This document shows, in pieces, positions 29,553 through 37,873 of a stretch of DNA of 64,000 bases. Each line of letters starts with the position of its first letter. The stretch's first letter is position 1. The DNA comes from Deltaproteobacteria bacterium (GTDB taxonomy: Bacteria > Desulfobacterota > Deferrimicrobia > Deferrimicrobiales > Deferrimicrobiaceae), in contig JACRCO010000080.1 in the NCBI GenBank assembly GCA_016218975.1, positions 1 through 64,000 on the forward strand, given 5' to 3'. A program made the position numbers and the translations under genes. The notes under the pieces were generated by a model, which ran no database searches, was not told where the DNA came from, and saw only the letters and a list, made by a program, of their open reading frames with translations.

Positions 29553-29999
29553 TCAGCCTGCCAGCAGGCGGCGGACGATTTCGTTTACCGCCTTGCCGTC
29601 GGCGCGGCCCGCCACTTTCGGCATCAGCTCTTTCATGACGCGGCCCATGTCAGACGGGGCCTTGGCGCCTGCGGCCGCGATCGCCTCGCGCACCAAGGCT
29701 TCGATCTCCGCTTCGGAAAGCCCCTTCGGGAGATACGCCTCGAGCACGGCGATCTCGCCCTGCTCCTTCTCCGCGAGATCGGACCGGTTCCCTTTCATGA
29801 ACAGTTCGATCGATTCCCTGCGCCGCTTGACCATCGACGCCAGGGCCTTAAGTATCGTGTCGTCGGGAAGTTCCCCGCGCGCCTCGATCTCCTTGTTCTT
29901 GATCTCGGCCAGCGCCATACGCAAAGTAGAAAGGGCCAAGGAATTCCTCTCCTTGGCCGCTTTCTGCATGTCTTTATGCAACGTATCTTTCAGTCCCAT
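29553..29999 (-). CDS. GatB/YqeY domain protein
   Basis: Protein of 148 residues resembling the tRNA-binding tail domain of the GatB amidotransferase subunit, found on its own. The start MGLKDTLHKDMQKAAKER and the pattern TLRMALAEIKNKEIEARGEL and LEAYLPKGLSEAEIEALV are typical. Its function is unproven; a role linked to aminoacyl-tRNA metabolism is presumed from the domain. It is 3 bp from rpsU and lies before dnaG, a frequent arrangement. Confidence 0.93.
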   Translation of the reverse strand: MGLKDTLHKDMQKAAKERNSLALSTLRMALAEIKNKEIEARGELPDDTILKALASMVKRRRESIELFMKGNRSDLAEKEQGEIAVLEAYLPKGLSEAEIEALVREAIAAAGAKAPSDMGRVMKELMPKVAGRADGKAVNEIVRRLLAG

Positions 30000-30002
30000 C
30001 CG

Positions 30003-30200
30003 TCACCGGCTCATCTTCTTCATTTTCTTCAGCGCGCGCTTCCTTGCCGCCAATGCCTTCTTCTTCCGCTTGACGCTGGGTTTTTCGTAATGCTCCCGCT
30101 TGCGGATCTCCGACAGGATCCCGGCTTTCTCGCATTGTTTCTTGAACCGTTTCAGTACGCTTTCGAAGGGCTCCTCTTCCTTTACGCGGACGCCCGGCAT
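30003..30200 (-). CDS. rpsU: 30S ribosomal protein S21
   Basis: Small basic ribosomal protein of 65 residues. It has the family pattern [20 protein letters not shown] and a lysine/arginine-rich tail ([20 protein letters not shown]). It is the first gene of the macromolecular-synthesis operon and lies under the strong promoter 48 bp upstream. Confidence 0.97.
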   Translation of the reverse strand: MPGVRVKEEEPFESVLKRFKKQCEKAGILSEIRKREHYEKPSVKRKKKALAARKRALKKMKKMSR

Positions 30201-30247
30201 AGAGTGATCACCCCTTCCCTTGCCAGCGAAATGCCGAAAATTTCAAT

Positions 30248-30275
30248 ATTATAAACCCATTTTCCCTGAAGTCAA
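30248..30275 (-). promoter_or_regulatory. Sigma-70 promoter of rpsU-yqeY-dnaG-rpoD
   Basis: Minus-strand TTGACT (30275-30270), a 16-base spacer and a perfect TATAAT (30253-30248) give a start near 30241, about 40 nt before rpsU. This is among the best promoter matches in the window. Confidence 0.88.
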
Positions 30276-30311
30276 GGAATGGATTCACCTGATTTTTCGA
30301 AGCCATGCGGG

Positions 30312-30587
30312 TTAAAGGTAACGGCAGAGATAGCTTACGTAGCCTTCCGCCTTGACCTCGAAGGTCACCCCGGCAGGCACATCGAACGCTTCACCGGCGC
30401 CCGCCGAAAGCCATGATTTCCCCGGGACCAGGTACCAGAGCACGCCCGAGACCACCTTCATCCGTTCCTGCCTGGAGGTGCCGAACGCGTATTCCCCGGG
30501 CTCTATCACGCCGACGGTCGCGTCGCCCTCCGCGTCCGCGAATCCAAGGCTTTGTACCTTGTCCTCGAAATACCGGTTATGTTTCAT
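30312..30587 (-). CDS. ppnP: Pyrimidine/purine nucleoside phosphorylase PpnP
   Basis: Single-cupin protein of 91 residues (DUF1255, YaiE-like). Characterised members phosphorolyse a broad range of nucleosides to base and ribose 1-phosphate. The pattern YFEDKVQSLGFADAEGDATVGVI, PGEYAFGTSRQERMKVVSG and FDVPAGVTFEVKAEGYVSYLC matches the family along its whole length. It follows the HIT gene by 31 bp and precedes the rpsU promoter. Confidence 0.93.
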   Translation of the reverse strand: MKHNRYFEDKVQSLGFADAEGDATVGVIEPGEYAFGTSRQERMKVVSGVLWYLVPGKSWLSAGAGEAFDVPAGVTFEVKAEGYVSYLCRYL

Positions 30588-30618
30588 CCGTTCGGCTTGC
30601 CTCCGTTTCCCGGCGGGA

Positions 30619-30972
30619 TCAACCCATCTTGTGGTTCAACGGCTTGCCTCCGAGCAGGTGGAGGTGCAGGTGGGGAACCACCTGTCCGCCGTCCTCCCCG
30701 TTGTTTATGACGACCCTGTATCCCGACTCCGCGATTCCCTTCTCGTTGGCGATCTTCGCCGAAAGCCGGAGCATTTTACCGAGAACCCCCACGTCGTTCT
30801 TCCCCACGTCGTTCAGGTTGACCATGTGCTCCTTGGGAATGATCAGCACGTGAACCGGCGCGGCAGGCTGGATGTCCGGGACGGCGATCAGATCGTGGTC
30901 CTCGAATATCGGCTGGGAAGGAACCTCCTTCCGCACGATCCTGCAAAAGATGCAATCGTCGGCCATCGTCAT
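30619..30972 (-). CDS. hinT: HIT family nucleotide hydrolase (HinT-like)
   Basis: Protein of 115-117 residues of the histidine triad family, acting on purine nucleoside phosphoramidates and adenylated intermediates. CIFCRIVRKEVPS at the N-terminus and the triad HLHLHLLGG near the C-terminus are intact. The ATG at 30972 overlaps the hisI stop (ATGA); an in-frame ATG at 30966 is equally possible. It lies at the end of the histidine operon, a common position. Confidence 0.94.
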   Translation of the reverse strand: MTMADDCIFCRIVRKEVPSQPIFEDHDLIAVPDIQPAAPVHVLIIPKEHMVNLNDVGKNDVGVLGKMLRLSAKIANEKGIAESGYRVVINNGEDGGQVVPHLHLHLLGGKPLNHKMG

Positions 30973-31313
30973 CCCCCTTGGCGCCGCCAGGCGCTTCGAT
31001 AAAAACATGTGCGCTCTCCCGTATGGCATGCGGGCCCCTCCTGCCGCACGCGGTATAGGAGCGTATCCACATCGCAATCGTACCGCACTTCCTCCACGTT
31101 CTGGAAGTGTCCGGATGTCTCTCCCTTGATCCAGAGGGAGCTGCGCGACCGGCTCCAATATGTGGCGTGCCCCGTCGCAAATGTGTTCCTGATGGCGTCG
31201 TCGTTCGCCCAGGCGACCATTAGAACCACGCCGTCGGAAACCTCCTGCGTCACCACGGGCACAAGCCCCCGCCCGTCGAACTTGATCATGGCGATCAATT
31301 CGTCCGCCGTCAT
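30969..31313 (-). CDS. hisI: Phosphoribosyl-AMP cyclohydrolase
   Basis: Metal-dependent enzyme of 114 residues opening the adenine ring of PR-AMP in histidine synthesis. [26 protein letters not shown]-type sequence, [10 protein letters not shown] and [11 protein letters not shown] carry the metal-binding Asp/Cys residues; the last cysteines lie in [13 protein letters not shown]. There is no HisE (PR-ATP pyrophosphatase) domain fused, and no hisE is found in the window. It overlaps hisF by 4 bases. Confidence 0.96.
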   Translation of the reverse strand: MTADELIAMIKFDGRGLVPVVTQEVSDGVVLMVAWANDDAIRNTFATGHATYWSRSRSSLWIKGETSGHFQNVEEVRYDCDVDTLLYRVRQEGPACHTGERTCFYRSAWRRQGG

Positions 31314-32152
31314 TTCCCTCCTCCCGCCGCCGGCCGCGGCGCCGAGCCACCTGCATCATGCGCCGGCGAGAAGATCGTCCCCCGGGCGCTTGCCCGCACA
31401 GGCACCCCGCGTTGCCTCAGGTATTCCTTCGCCTCGCCCACCGTGAATTCCGCGTAATGGAAGATGGACGCCGCCAGCACGGCATCCGCGCACCCCGCCG
31501 TCAACCCTTCCGCCAGGTGTTCCAGGTTTCCGACTCCCCCGGAGGCGATCACGGGAATCCCGACGCGGTCCGAGACGGCACGCGTAAGCGGAATGTCGTA
31601 GCCGTCCCGTGTTCCGTCCCGGTCCATGCTGGTCAGCAGGATTTCCCCCGATCCCAGCTCTTCCATGCGGGCCGCCCAATCGATCGCGTCGATCCCCGTT
31701 GGACGTCGCCCCCCGTGCGTGTAAACCTCCCATGCGCCGGGCCGTCCCGGGATCGCCCGCGCGTCGATCGCGACCACGGTGCACTGGCTGCCGAACCTCT
31801 CGGCCGCGCGCCTCACGAAGTCGGGATCCGCGACCGCCGCGGTATTGATCGATACCTTGTCGGCGCCCGCGGACAGAAGGTTCCGTATGTCTTCGATCGT
31901 GCGCACCCCGCCGCCTACCGTCAGCGGCATGAATACCTGCTCCGCAGTCCGGCGCACGACGTCGATGATGATGTCCCGGCGCTCGTGGGAAGCGGTTATG
32001 TCCAGGAAAACGAGCTCGTCGGCCTCTTCCTCGTCGTACCTGCGGGCGACTTCCACGGGGTCGCCCGCGTCGCGCAGGTTCACGAAATTCACCCCCTTGA
32101 CGACACGGCCGTCCTTGACGTCGAGGCAGGGTATGATCCGCTTGGCGAGCAT
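31310..32152 (-). CDS. hisF: Imidazole glycerol phosphate synthase, cyclase subunit
   Basis: TIM-barrel cyclase of 280 residues that works with HisH to form imidazole glycerol phosphate and [24 protein letters not shown] contains the first catalytic Asp and [11 protein letters not shown] the second; [13 protein letters not shown] and [15 protein letters not shown] are the phosphate loops. About 25 extra residues, rich in Ala, Pro and Gly, follow the normal end. It is 12 bp from hisA. Confidence 0.97.
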   Translation of the reverse strand: MLAKRIIPCLDVKDGRVVKGVNFVNLRDAGDPVEVARRYDEEEADELVFLDITASHERRDIIIDVVRRTAEQVFMPLTVGGGVRTIEDIRNLLSAGADKVSINTAAVADPDFVRRAAERFGSQCTVVAIDARAIPGRPGAWEVYTHGGRRPTGIDAIDWAARMEELGSGEILLTSMDRDGTRDGYDIPLTRAVSDRVGIPVIASGGVGNLEHLAEGLTAGCADAVLAASIFHYAEFTVGEAKEYLRQRGVPVRASARGTIFSPAHDAGGSAPRPAAGGGK

Positions 32153-32164
32153 CTCCGCTATCCT

Positions 32165-32896
32165 TTACCTGCGTTCGAGCCGCAGCGCGTCCTTCAGCAA
32201 GATCGACCCGTCATATAGCGCCCTCCCGATAATCGCGCCGCAGACCCCTTCGCCCTCCATCGCCGCAAGCGCCTCCACGTCCGCCAGCGTGGTGACGCCG
32301 CCGGAGGCGATCACCGGGGTGGCGATCCCTTTCGCGAAGGCGCCGATGCTCGGGAAATTGGGGCCGGACATCATGCCGTCGCGTGAGATGTCGGTGTAGA
32401 TGAAGCAGGATACCCCGCCTCCCTCCAACTGCCGGGCTAGGTCCGCCGCGTCCACTCCCGTCACCTCGACCCATCCCCGTATCGCCGCTTTCCCGTCCCG
32501 TGCGTCGATCGACGCCGCCGTCTTCCCCGGATATGCCTTTGTGATTCGCAGGACCTCTTCGGGGTTGCGGACTGCCGAGGTTCCAAGGATGATTCGCGCC
32601 ACTCCGGCGGCGAAGTACCGGGAGGCGATGTGGAAATTCCTCACCCCCCCGCCCACCTGCACCGGGACCTCCACGGCGGCGCAGATTCGCCGGATGATGT
32701 CGAAGTTGACCGGCTTCCCCGTGAACGCCCCGTCGAGGTCCACGACGTGGAGACGGGGCGCGCCGGCCGCGGCAAACCGTTTCGCCACATCCAGCGGAGA
32801 GTCCGCGAATACCGTGGATTCCTCCGCGCGCCCCTGGCGCAGCCGGACCGCCTTGCCTCCCTGGATATCGATGGCCGGAATCACTTCGAAGGGCAT
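32165..32896 (-). CDS. hisA: Phosphoribosylformimino-AICAR isomerase
   Basis: TIM-barrel isomerase of 243 residues acting before His[19 protein letters not shown] carries the first catalytic Asp and [15 protein letters not shown] the second. The phosphate loops VQVGGGVRN and VIASGGVTT are present. It lies between hisH and hisF in the usual order. Confidence 0.97.
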   Translation of the reverse strand: MPFEVIPAIDIQGGKAVRLRQGRAEESTVFADSPLDVAKRFAAAGAPRLHVVDLDGAFTGKPVNFDIIRRICAAVEVPVQVGGGVRNFHIASRYFAAGVARIILGTSAVRNPEEVLRITKAYPGKTAASIDARDGKAAIRGWVEVTGVDAADLARQLEGGGVSCFIYTDISRDGMMSGPNFPSIGAFAKGIATPVIASGGVTTLADVEALAAMEGEGVCGAIIGRALYDGSILLKDALRLERR

Positions 32897-32905
32897 GGGT
32901 CCTCC

Positions 32906-33559
32906 TTACGCGGCTTCACGGCAAAGCCGGCCGAAGTTGGAGAGGAGAGCGAGCCCGGCCACCTGGCTTTTCTCCGGATGGAACTGGACCGCGAGCAGGT
33001 TCCCCTTCCCCACGCCGGATGCGAACTCGACTCCGTAGGATGTCCTGCATGCGACGATGGCGGCATCGTCCGGCATAACGTAGTAGGAGTGTACGAAGTA
33101 GAAGTACGACCCCGAAGGGATGCCGCGGAGCATCGGGTGATCCCCCGAAAACTCCACGCGGTTCCATCCCATGTGCGGAACCTTCAAGGCCGCCCCTCCG
33201 GCGCCCGCAGGCCTTGCGGGAAATCGAACCACTTGACCGGGGAAGAAACCGATCCCTTCGTGCCTCCCGAACTCCTCGCTTTCGGAAAAGAGGAGTTGCT
33301 GCCCCAGGCAGATCCCGAGGAAGGGCCTGCCGTCCGCGAGCGCGTCGGAAAGGAAGGGAAGCAGCCCCTGCCTCGACAAGTTATCCATGCAGTCGCGGAA
33401 GGCGCCCACTCCGGGCAGGACGACGCCACGGCAACGGGAAAGTTCCCTTGCATCGCCGCTTACGAGCGTAGGGAACCCGAGCGACTCCAGCGCCTTGCTG
33501 ACGCTGCGAAGGTTTCCCATCCCGTAATCGACGACGCCGATGGACCCCGTCCCGCTCAT
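32906..33559 (-). CDS. hisH: Imidazole glycerol phosphate synthase, glutaminase subunit
   Basis: Class I glutamine amidotransferase of 217 residues supplying ammonia to HisF. IGVVDYGMGNLRSVSKAL at the N-terminus, the nucleophile Cys in FLGICLGQQLLF, and the His and Glu of QFHPEKSQ form the triad. The ATG at 33559 overlaps the hisB stop. Confidence 0.97.
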   Translation of the reverse strand: MSGTGSIGVVDYGMGNLRSVSKALESLGFPTLVSGDARELSRCRGVVLPGVGAFRDCMDNLSRQGLLPFLSDALADGRPFLGICLGQQLLFSESEEFGRHEGIGFFPGQVVRFPARPAGAGGAALKVPHMGWNRVEFSGDHPMLRGIPSGSYFYFVHSYYVMPDDAAIVACRTSYGVEFASGVGKGNLLAVQFHPEKSQVAGLALLSNFGRLCREAA

Positions 33560-34155
33560 CCGAGAACGCCCTTGGTGGAAGGGACCCCCTTAACCCGCGG
33601 ATCGATACGCACGGCGTCCGCCATCGCGCGCGCCAGCGCCTTGAAAACGGCCTCGATCGTGTGGTGGGCGTTGCTCCCGTAGGGGACGTTCACGTGTATG
33701 CAGGTTCCCGAGGACTGGGAAAAGGCGCGCAGGAACTCTTCCACCAGCTCCACGTCGAAAGATCCGACCTTGTCGCTCTTCAACGGGCAGTGGAACACCA
33801 GGTGCGGGCGCGCGGAGACGTCGACGCTTACATCGGCAAGCGACTCGATCATGGGGACGCTCGCGAATGCGTAACGTGCGATGCCCGTCATGTTCCCCAG
33901 GCTTTTTCGGAATGCCTCCCCGAGGCAGATGCCGACATCCTCCACCAGGTGGTGGAAATCGACCTCGGTGTCCCCCTTGGCGCTCACATCGAGATCGAAG
34001 AAGCCGTGGCGGGAAAAGAGAGCAAGCATGTGGTCCAGGAAGGCCACGGTCGTGGATATCTTCGATGCGCCCTCCCCTTCGAGCCTGAGGGACAGGGCGA
34101 TGTCGGTTTCCTTCGTCCGGCGGGAAATCGTCGCTTCCCTGGGCATCCGCGTCAC
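33556..34155 (-). CDS. hisB: Imidazoleglycerol-phosphate dehydratase
   Basis: Manganese enzyme of 199 residues catalysing the sixth step of histidine synthesis; it is monofunctional, with no phosphatase domain. FLDHMLALFSRHGFFDL, DFHHLVEDVGICLGEAF and SNAHHTIEAVFKALARAM carry the two His-rich metal motifs. A GTG at 34155 overlaps the hisD stop (GTGA); the ATG at 34146 is an alternative start. Confidence 0.97.
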   Translation of the reverse strand: MTRMPREATISRRTKETDIALSLRLEGEGASKISTTVAFLDHMLALFSRHGFFDLDVSAKGDTEVDFHHLVEDVGICLGEAFRKSLGNMTGIARYAFASVPMIESLADVSVDVSARPHLVFHCPLKSDKVGSFDVELVEEFLRAFSQSSGTCIHVNVPYGSNAHHTIEAVFKALARAMADAVRIDPRVKGVPSTKGVLG

Positions 34156-35441
34156 GCCTCCTTGTCGATCCGTTCCCGGACGGCCTGCGCGTGGGCAGCG
34201 AGGCCCTCCTTCCCGGCGAGTCGCGCGACATGCGGCGCATCGGCCGTAAGGGCGCGAATTTGATATGATACCACATTCATCCGCTTGAGGAAGTTACCCA
34301 CTCCGAGGGGGGAGGAAAAGGCCGCCGCCCCGCCGGTCGGAAGCGTGTGGTTGATTCCTGCCACGTAATCACCCACCGCAACGGGGGAATAGGGACCGAG
34401 GAACGCGGTGCCCGCGTTTCGCACACCTTCGAGCGCGCTCCACGGGTTTTCCACCATAATGCTCAAATGTTCGGGCGCGATGGCGTTGATCGTCTCGATC
34501 CCTTCCTTCAATCCGCGGACGAGAAAGCCCCTGGCGCGCGAAAGGGAAGCATCGAGGATTTTCCTCCGCGGAAGCCGCCCGGCCTGCCGGAGGATTTCCG
34601 CCTCCACCTTCCGCGAAAGGGCGGCGGAATCGGTCACCAGCGCGACGAAGGCGTCCTCGTCGTGCTCCGCCTGCGAAAGGAGGTCCGCGGCGACGTACGA
34701 CGGTTTGGCTGAGCCGTCCGCCAGCACGGCAAGCTCGCTCGGCCCCGCCAGCATGTCGATGCCGACGATGCCGTACACCTGGCGCTTCGCTTCGGTCACG
34801 TAGGCGTTTCCCGGACCCGCGACGACATCCACTTTCGGAACCGATTCCGTGCCGTATGCAAGCGCCGCGATCGCCTGTGCGCCGCCGAGGCGGTAGACGG
34901 CAGATACTCCCGCTATGCGCGCGGCGGCGAGGACGACGTCGGGGATTTTTCCGCCCGGCGCGGGGCATGCGACGATCACCTGGCGTACTCCCGCGACGCG
35001 CGCAGGGATGGAATTCATAAGAAGCGTCGACGGGTAGGCCGCCTTGCCGCCGGGGACATATACACCTGCGCGGGAGACCGGGATCACCCGCTGTCCCAGG
35101 ATCGCCCCGGGGATCTCGGCCGTGTAGCCCGACTGCGCCTGGTGGGCATGGAACGCCTCGATGCGCCCTGCCGCGAAGGAAAGGGATTCCTTGAGGGCCT
35201 TCGGCGTCCGCCTCCATGCGGCATCGATCTCTTTGGCGGACACGGCGAACCCTTTTTTGCGCGGGTCGAACCCGTCGAATCGAAGGGTGTACTCCGCGAG
35301 CGCCGCGTCGCCCTCCTTATGTACCCGCGAGATCATCTCCGCCACCGCCGCGGACACCTTGGCCGAATCCACGGCGCCCCGGTTGCGGGTGTCCTCAAGG
35401 CTTTTGCGGAATGCGGCCGTTCCGGATTTCACCCAGTGCAC
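34152..35441 (-). CDS. hisD: Histidinol dehydrogenase
   Basis: Zinc, NAD-dependent enzyme of 429 residues performing the last two oxidations to histidine. VYVPGGKAAYPSTLLMNSIPA, VAGPGNAYVTEAKRQVYG, GPSELAVLAD and NHTLPTGGAAAFSSPLGV are canonical, and LLSQAEHDEDAFVALVT carries a zinc-ligand Gln/His pair. The start is GTG at 35441 with a GGGAGG ribosome site six bases away. It is the first his gene in this cluster. The intergenic element up to murA takes the place where hisG often lies in related clusters (from memory, not checked). Confidence 0.97.
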   Translation of the reverse strand: MHWVKSGTAAFRKSLEDTRNRGAVDSAKVSAAVAEMISRVHKEGDAALAEYTLRFDGFDPRKKGFAVSAKEIDAAWRRTPKALKESLSFAAGRIEAFHAHQAQSGYTAEIPGAILGQRVIPVSRAGVYVPGGKAAYPSTLLMNSIPARVAGVRQVIVACPAPGGKIPDVVLAAARIAGVSAVYRLGGAQAIAALAYGTESVPKVDVVAGPGNAYVTEAKRQVYGIVGIDMLAGPSELAVLADGSAKPSYVAADLLSQAEHDEDAFVALVTDSAALSRKVEAEILRQAGRLPRRKILDASLSRARGFLVRGLKEGIETINAIAPEHLSIMVENPWSALEGVRNAGTAFLGPYSPVAVGDYVAGINHTLPTGGAAAFSSPLGVGNFLKRMNVVSYQIRALTADAPHVARLAGKEGLAAHAQAVRERIDKEA

Positions 35442-35453
35442 GTGTTTCCTCCC

Positions 35454-35685
35454 AGCCCACTTTTTTCACCAGGGTTCGTCGCGAGGCGGTGGAGACGGGT
35501 AAGGCTACAAGGCGTCGCGACCGAGGGCCCCGCAGACGTAGTTTACACTACGTCGAGGAGCCCGACCGAGCGCAACGCAGTAGACATGGCCGCTCCCGCC
35601 ATCCATGGCTCCCGCGGCACTTGTCCATCCATGGACGTCGCCTGTATCCGCCGCAGCAGCAGAAGCCTGGTGAAAAATGTGGGCT
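35454..35685. repeat. 232-bp intergenic element with 20-bp inverted ends (MITE-like)
   Basis: AGCCCACTTTTTTCACCAGG at 35454-35473 is the inverse of 35666-35685 with a single mismatch. The inside is GC-rich, has short internal palindromes (ACGTAGTTTACACTACGT at about 35535-35552; CCATCCATGG twice at about 35600-35636) and no convincing gene. The right end includes the first two bases read for the murA stop codon, and the left end touches the hisD ribosome site. It could be a miniature mobile element or a structured spacer in the murA-hisD transcript. Confidence 0.65.
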
Positions 35686-36955
35686 ACTCCTTCACCCGGG
35701 CGATCCGGGCGCCGAGTGAGGAAAGCTTGTCCTCAAGCGCTTCGTACCCTCGGTCGAGGTGGTAAATGCGCAGCACTTCCGTCGTCCCCTTCGCCGCCAG
35801 CCCCGCCAGCACAAGCGAGGCGGAGGCGCGCAGGTCGGTCGCCATCAGCGGTGCGCCGGAAAGCTCGGGCACTCCCTTGACGGCCGCGGTGTTGCCGGAA
35901 ACGTCGATCTTCGCTCCCATCCGGCGCAATTCGGCCACGTGCATGAACCGGTTCTCGAAGATCGTTTCGCGCACTATGCTGAACCCGTCGCCGAGGCACA
36001 GGTACGCCATGAACTGCGCCTGCACGTCGGTGGGGAACCCGGGATAGGGGGAGGTCTCTATGTTGATAGACCGGATCGGCCTTTCCCTGCGGACCCGGAC
36101 GGATCCGGGGGAAACGGAGATCTCCGCTCCGCTCTCCTGCAGCTTCGTGAGGACAGCGTCCAGGAGGGAAGCGTCTGCTCCTGCGACCGTAACGTCCCCT
36201 CCGGTGATCGCGCCTGCCAGCAGCAGCGTCGAGGCCTCGATCCGGTCGGCGACAACCTCGTGCCGGATGCCTCGCAGCGACGCCACCCCCCGCACCGCGA
36301 TCTCGTCCGTCCCCTCTCCTTCGATGTCCGCGCCCATCGCCCGCAAGGCCTTCGCAAGGTCGCAGACTTCCGGCTCCCGGGCGGCGTTTTTCAGCAGGGT
36401 CGTCCCCTTCGCCAGCGTGGCCGCCATCATGAGGTTCTCGGTGCCGGTGACGGTCTTCATGTCGAAATAAACGGTCGCGCCTTTCAGCTTCGCCGCGTCC
36501 ACCTCGACGTAGCCTTCCGCGAGCGTCGTACGGGCGCCGAGCAGCTCCAGCCCTTTCAGGTGCTGGTCGATGGGACGCGCGCCGATCGCGCAGCCGCCGG
36601 GAAGGGAAATCCGGGCCATGCCGTGACGCGCCGCCAGAGGGCCGAGGACGAGCACCGAGGCGCGCATGGTCTTGACGAGATCGTAAGGGGCCTCGGCCTT
36701 CTCGACATTTCGCGGGTCGATCCGCACCGTCTCACGGCCGTCCGCTCCCGCGTCGATCCTCTCCACCGCGGCTCCCATGTGGCCGAGGACCTTGCCGAGG
36801 GTCGCGATGTCCCGCAGGCGCGGCGCGCCGACGATCTCCATGGGGCCGTCCGCGAGCAGCGAAGCTGCCATGAGGGGGAGGACCGCGTTCTTCGAGCCGG
36901 AGACGTTTACCGTCCCCGACAGCCTGTTTCCTCCCTGGATTACGAAGATGTCCAT
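35684..36955 (-). CDS. murA: UDP-N-acetylglucosamine 1-carboxyvinyltransferase
   Basis: Cytosolic enzyme (423 residues) committing UDP-GlcNAc to peptidoglycan using phosphoenolpyruvate, and the target of fosfomycin. [21 protein letters not shown] at the N-terminus holds the catalytic Lys region. The loop [16 protein letters not shown] has Cys at the position attacked by fosfomycin, so susceptibility is expected by this criterion. The ATG at 36955 is chosen; the frame extends upstream into prmC without homology. The stop lies in the terminal repeat of the neighbouring element. Confidence 0.97.
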   Translation of the reverse strand: MDIFVIQGGNRLSGTVNVSGSKNAVLPLMAASLLADGPMEIVGAPRLRDIATLGKVLGHMGAAVERIDAGADGRETVRIDPRNVEKAEAPYDLVKTMRASVLVLGPLAARHGMARISLPGGCAIGARPIDQHLKGLELLGARTTLAEGYVEVDAAKLKGATVYFDMKTVTGTENLMMAATLAKGTTLLKNAAREPEVCDLAKALRAMGADIEGEGTDEIAVRGVASLRGIRHEVVADRIEASTLLLAGAITGGDVTVAGADASLLDAVLTKLQESGAEISVSPGSVRVRRERPIRSINIETSPYPGFPTDVQAQFMAYLCLGDGFSIVRETIFENRFMHVAELRRMGAKIDVSGNTAAVKGVPELSGAPLMATDLRASASLVLAGLAAKGTTEVLRIYHLDRGYEALEDKLSSLGARIARVKE

Positions 36956-36969
36956 TTCGCGTATGCCTT

Positions 36970-37818
36970 TCAGCCCGCTTTTTCCCAGCGTGCGATACGC
37001 TCCCGGCCCGCGAGGTCCCGGTACACGTCCACGAATCGCATGCCGCGGGAAGGAAGCCGCCGGACGGCTTCCCCCTGCGACTCGCCGATCTCGCACCAGA
37101 GCTCGCCGCCGGGGGCGAGCATTTCACTTGCGCCGGCCGCGAGACGACGCAGCATGTCCAGCCCGTCGGCCCCCGCCAGGAGCGCCGCGGGAGGCTCGAA
37201 GCCCCGCACTTCCGCGGGCAGGGAATCCCACTCTCCTTCGGGAATGTACGGCGGGTTGGAGACCACTACATCAAATCGGTTTCCACATTTCAAGGCGGAA
37301 TATGCGTCCGCGCGCAGTATACGGACGCGGCGCGAGACCCCGTGCCGCACGGCGTTATCCCGCGCCGCGCGAAGCGCTCCCGCGGATATGTCCACCGCCA
37401 CCACCCTTGCCGCGGGAAGCTCCGCGGCGAGCGTGACCGCGATCGCTCCGCTGCCGGTCCCGACGTCGAGGCAAAGCGCGCCGTCGCGTCCCCTCCCCCG
37501 AAGGGAATCGACGACACGCTCGACCAAGCCTTCCGTCTCGGGTCTCGGGATCAGCGTGTCGCGGGTCAGGCGGAATTCCCTGCCATAAAACTCCCACGCT
37601 CCCAGGATGTACTGGATCGGCTCCCCCGCGGCGCGGCGAGCGATCCACGCCCGCAGCGCGCCCGCAAGGTCTCCCGCTTCCCGGCCCCCTTCCGCGAAAA
37701 GCCGCGACCGCGGCACGCCGGCCATCGCCGAAACGAGGATCTCCGCCTCCGCGCGGCGGTCGATCCCCGCCGCCGCAAGTTCCCTCCGGCACAGGTCGAG
37801 CAATGCGGACAGTTTCAC
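36970..37818 (-). CDS. prmC: Release factor glutamine methyltransferase PrmC
   Basis: SAM-dependent methyltransferase (282 residues) that methylates the GGQ glutamine of release factors. The N-terminal helical domain, the SAM motif [16 protein letters not shown] and the catalytic [13 protein letters not shown] (NPPY) are intact. Its substrate gene prfA is nearby but separated from it by the HDOD-GGDEF gene; the two are adjacent in many bacteria. Confidence 0.96.
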   Translation of the reverse strand: MKLSALLDLCRRELAAAGIDRRAEAEILVSAMAGVPRSRLFAEGGREAGDLAGALRAWIARRAAGEPIQYILGAWEFYGREFRLTRDTLIPRPETEGLVERVVDSLRGRGRDGALCLDVGTGSGAIAVTLAAELPAARVVAVDISAGALRAARDNAVRHGVSRRVRILRADAYSALKCGNRFDVVVSNPPYIPEGEWDSLPAEVRGFEPPAALLAGADGLDMLRRLAAGASEMLAPGGELWCEIGESQGEAVRRLPSRGMRFVDVYRDLAGRERIARWEKAG

Positions 37819-37873
37819 GTTTCAACCGCAATCCGCGCCGGGGAAAGAACAGGTGGACCTGCGCCGGGTCGAA

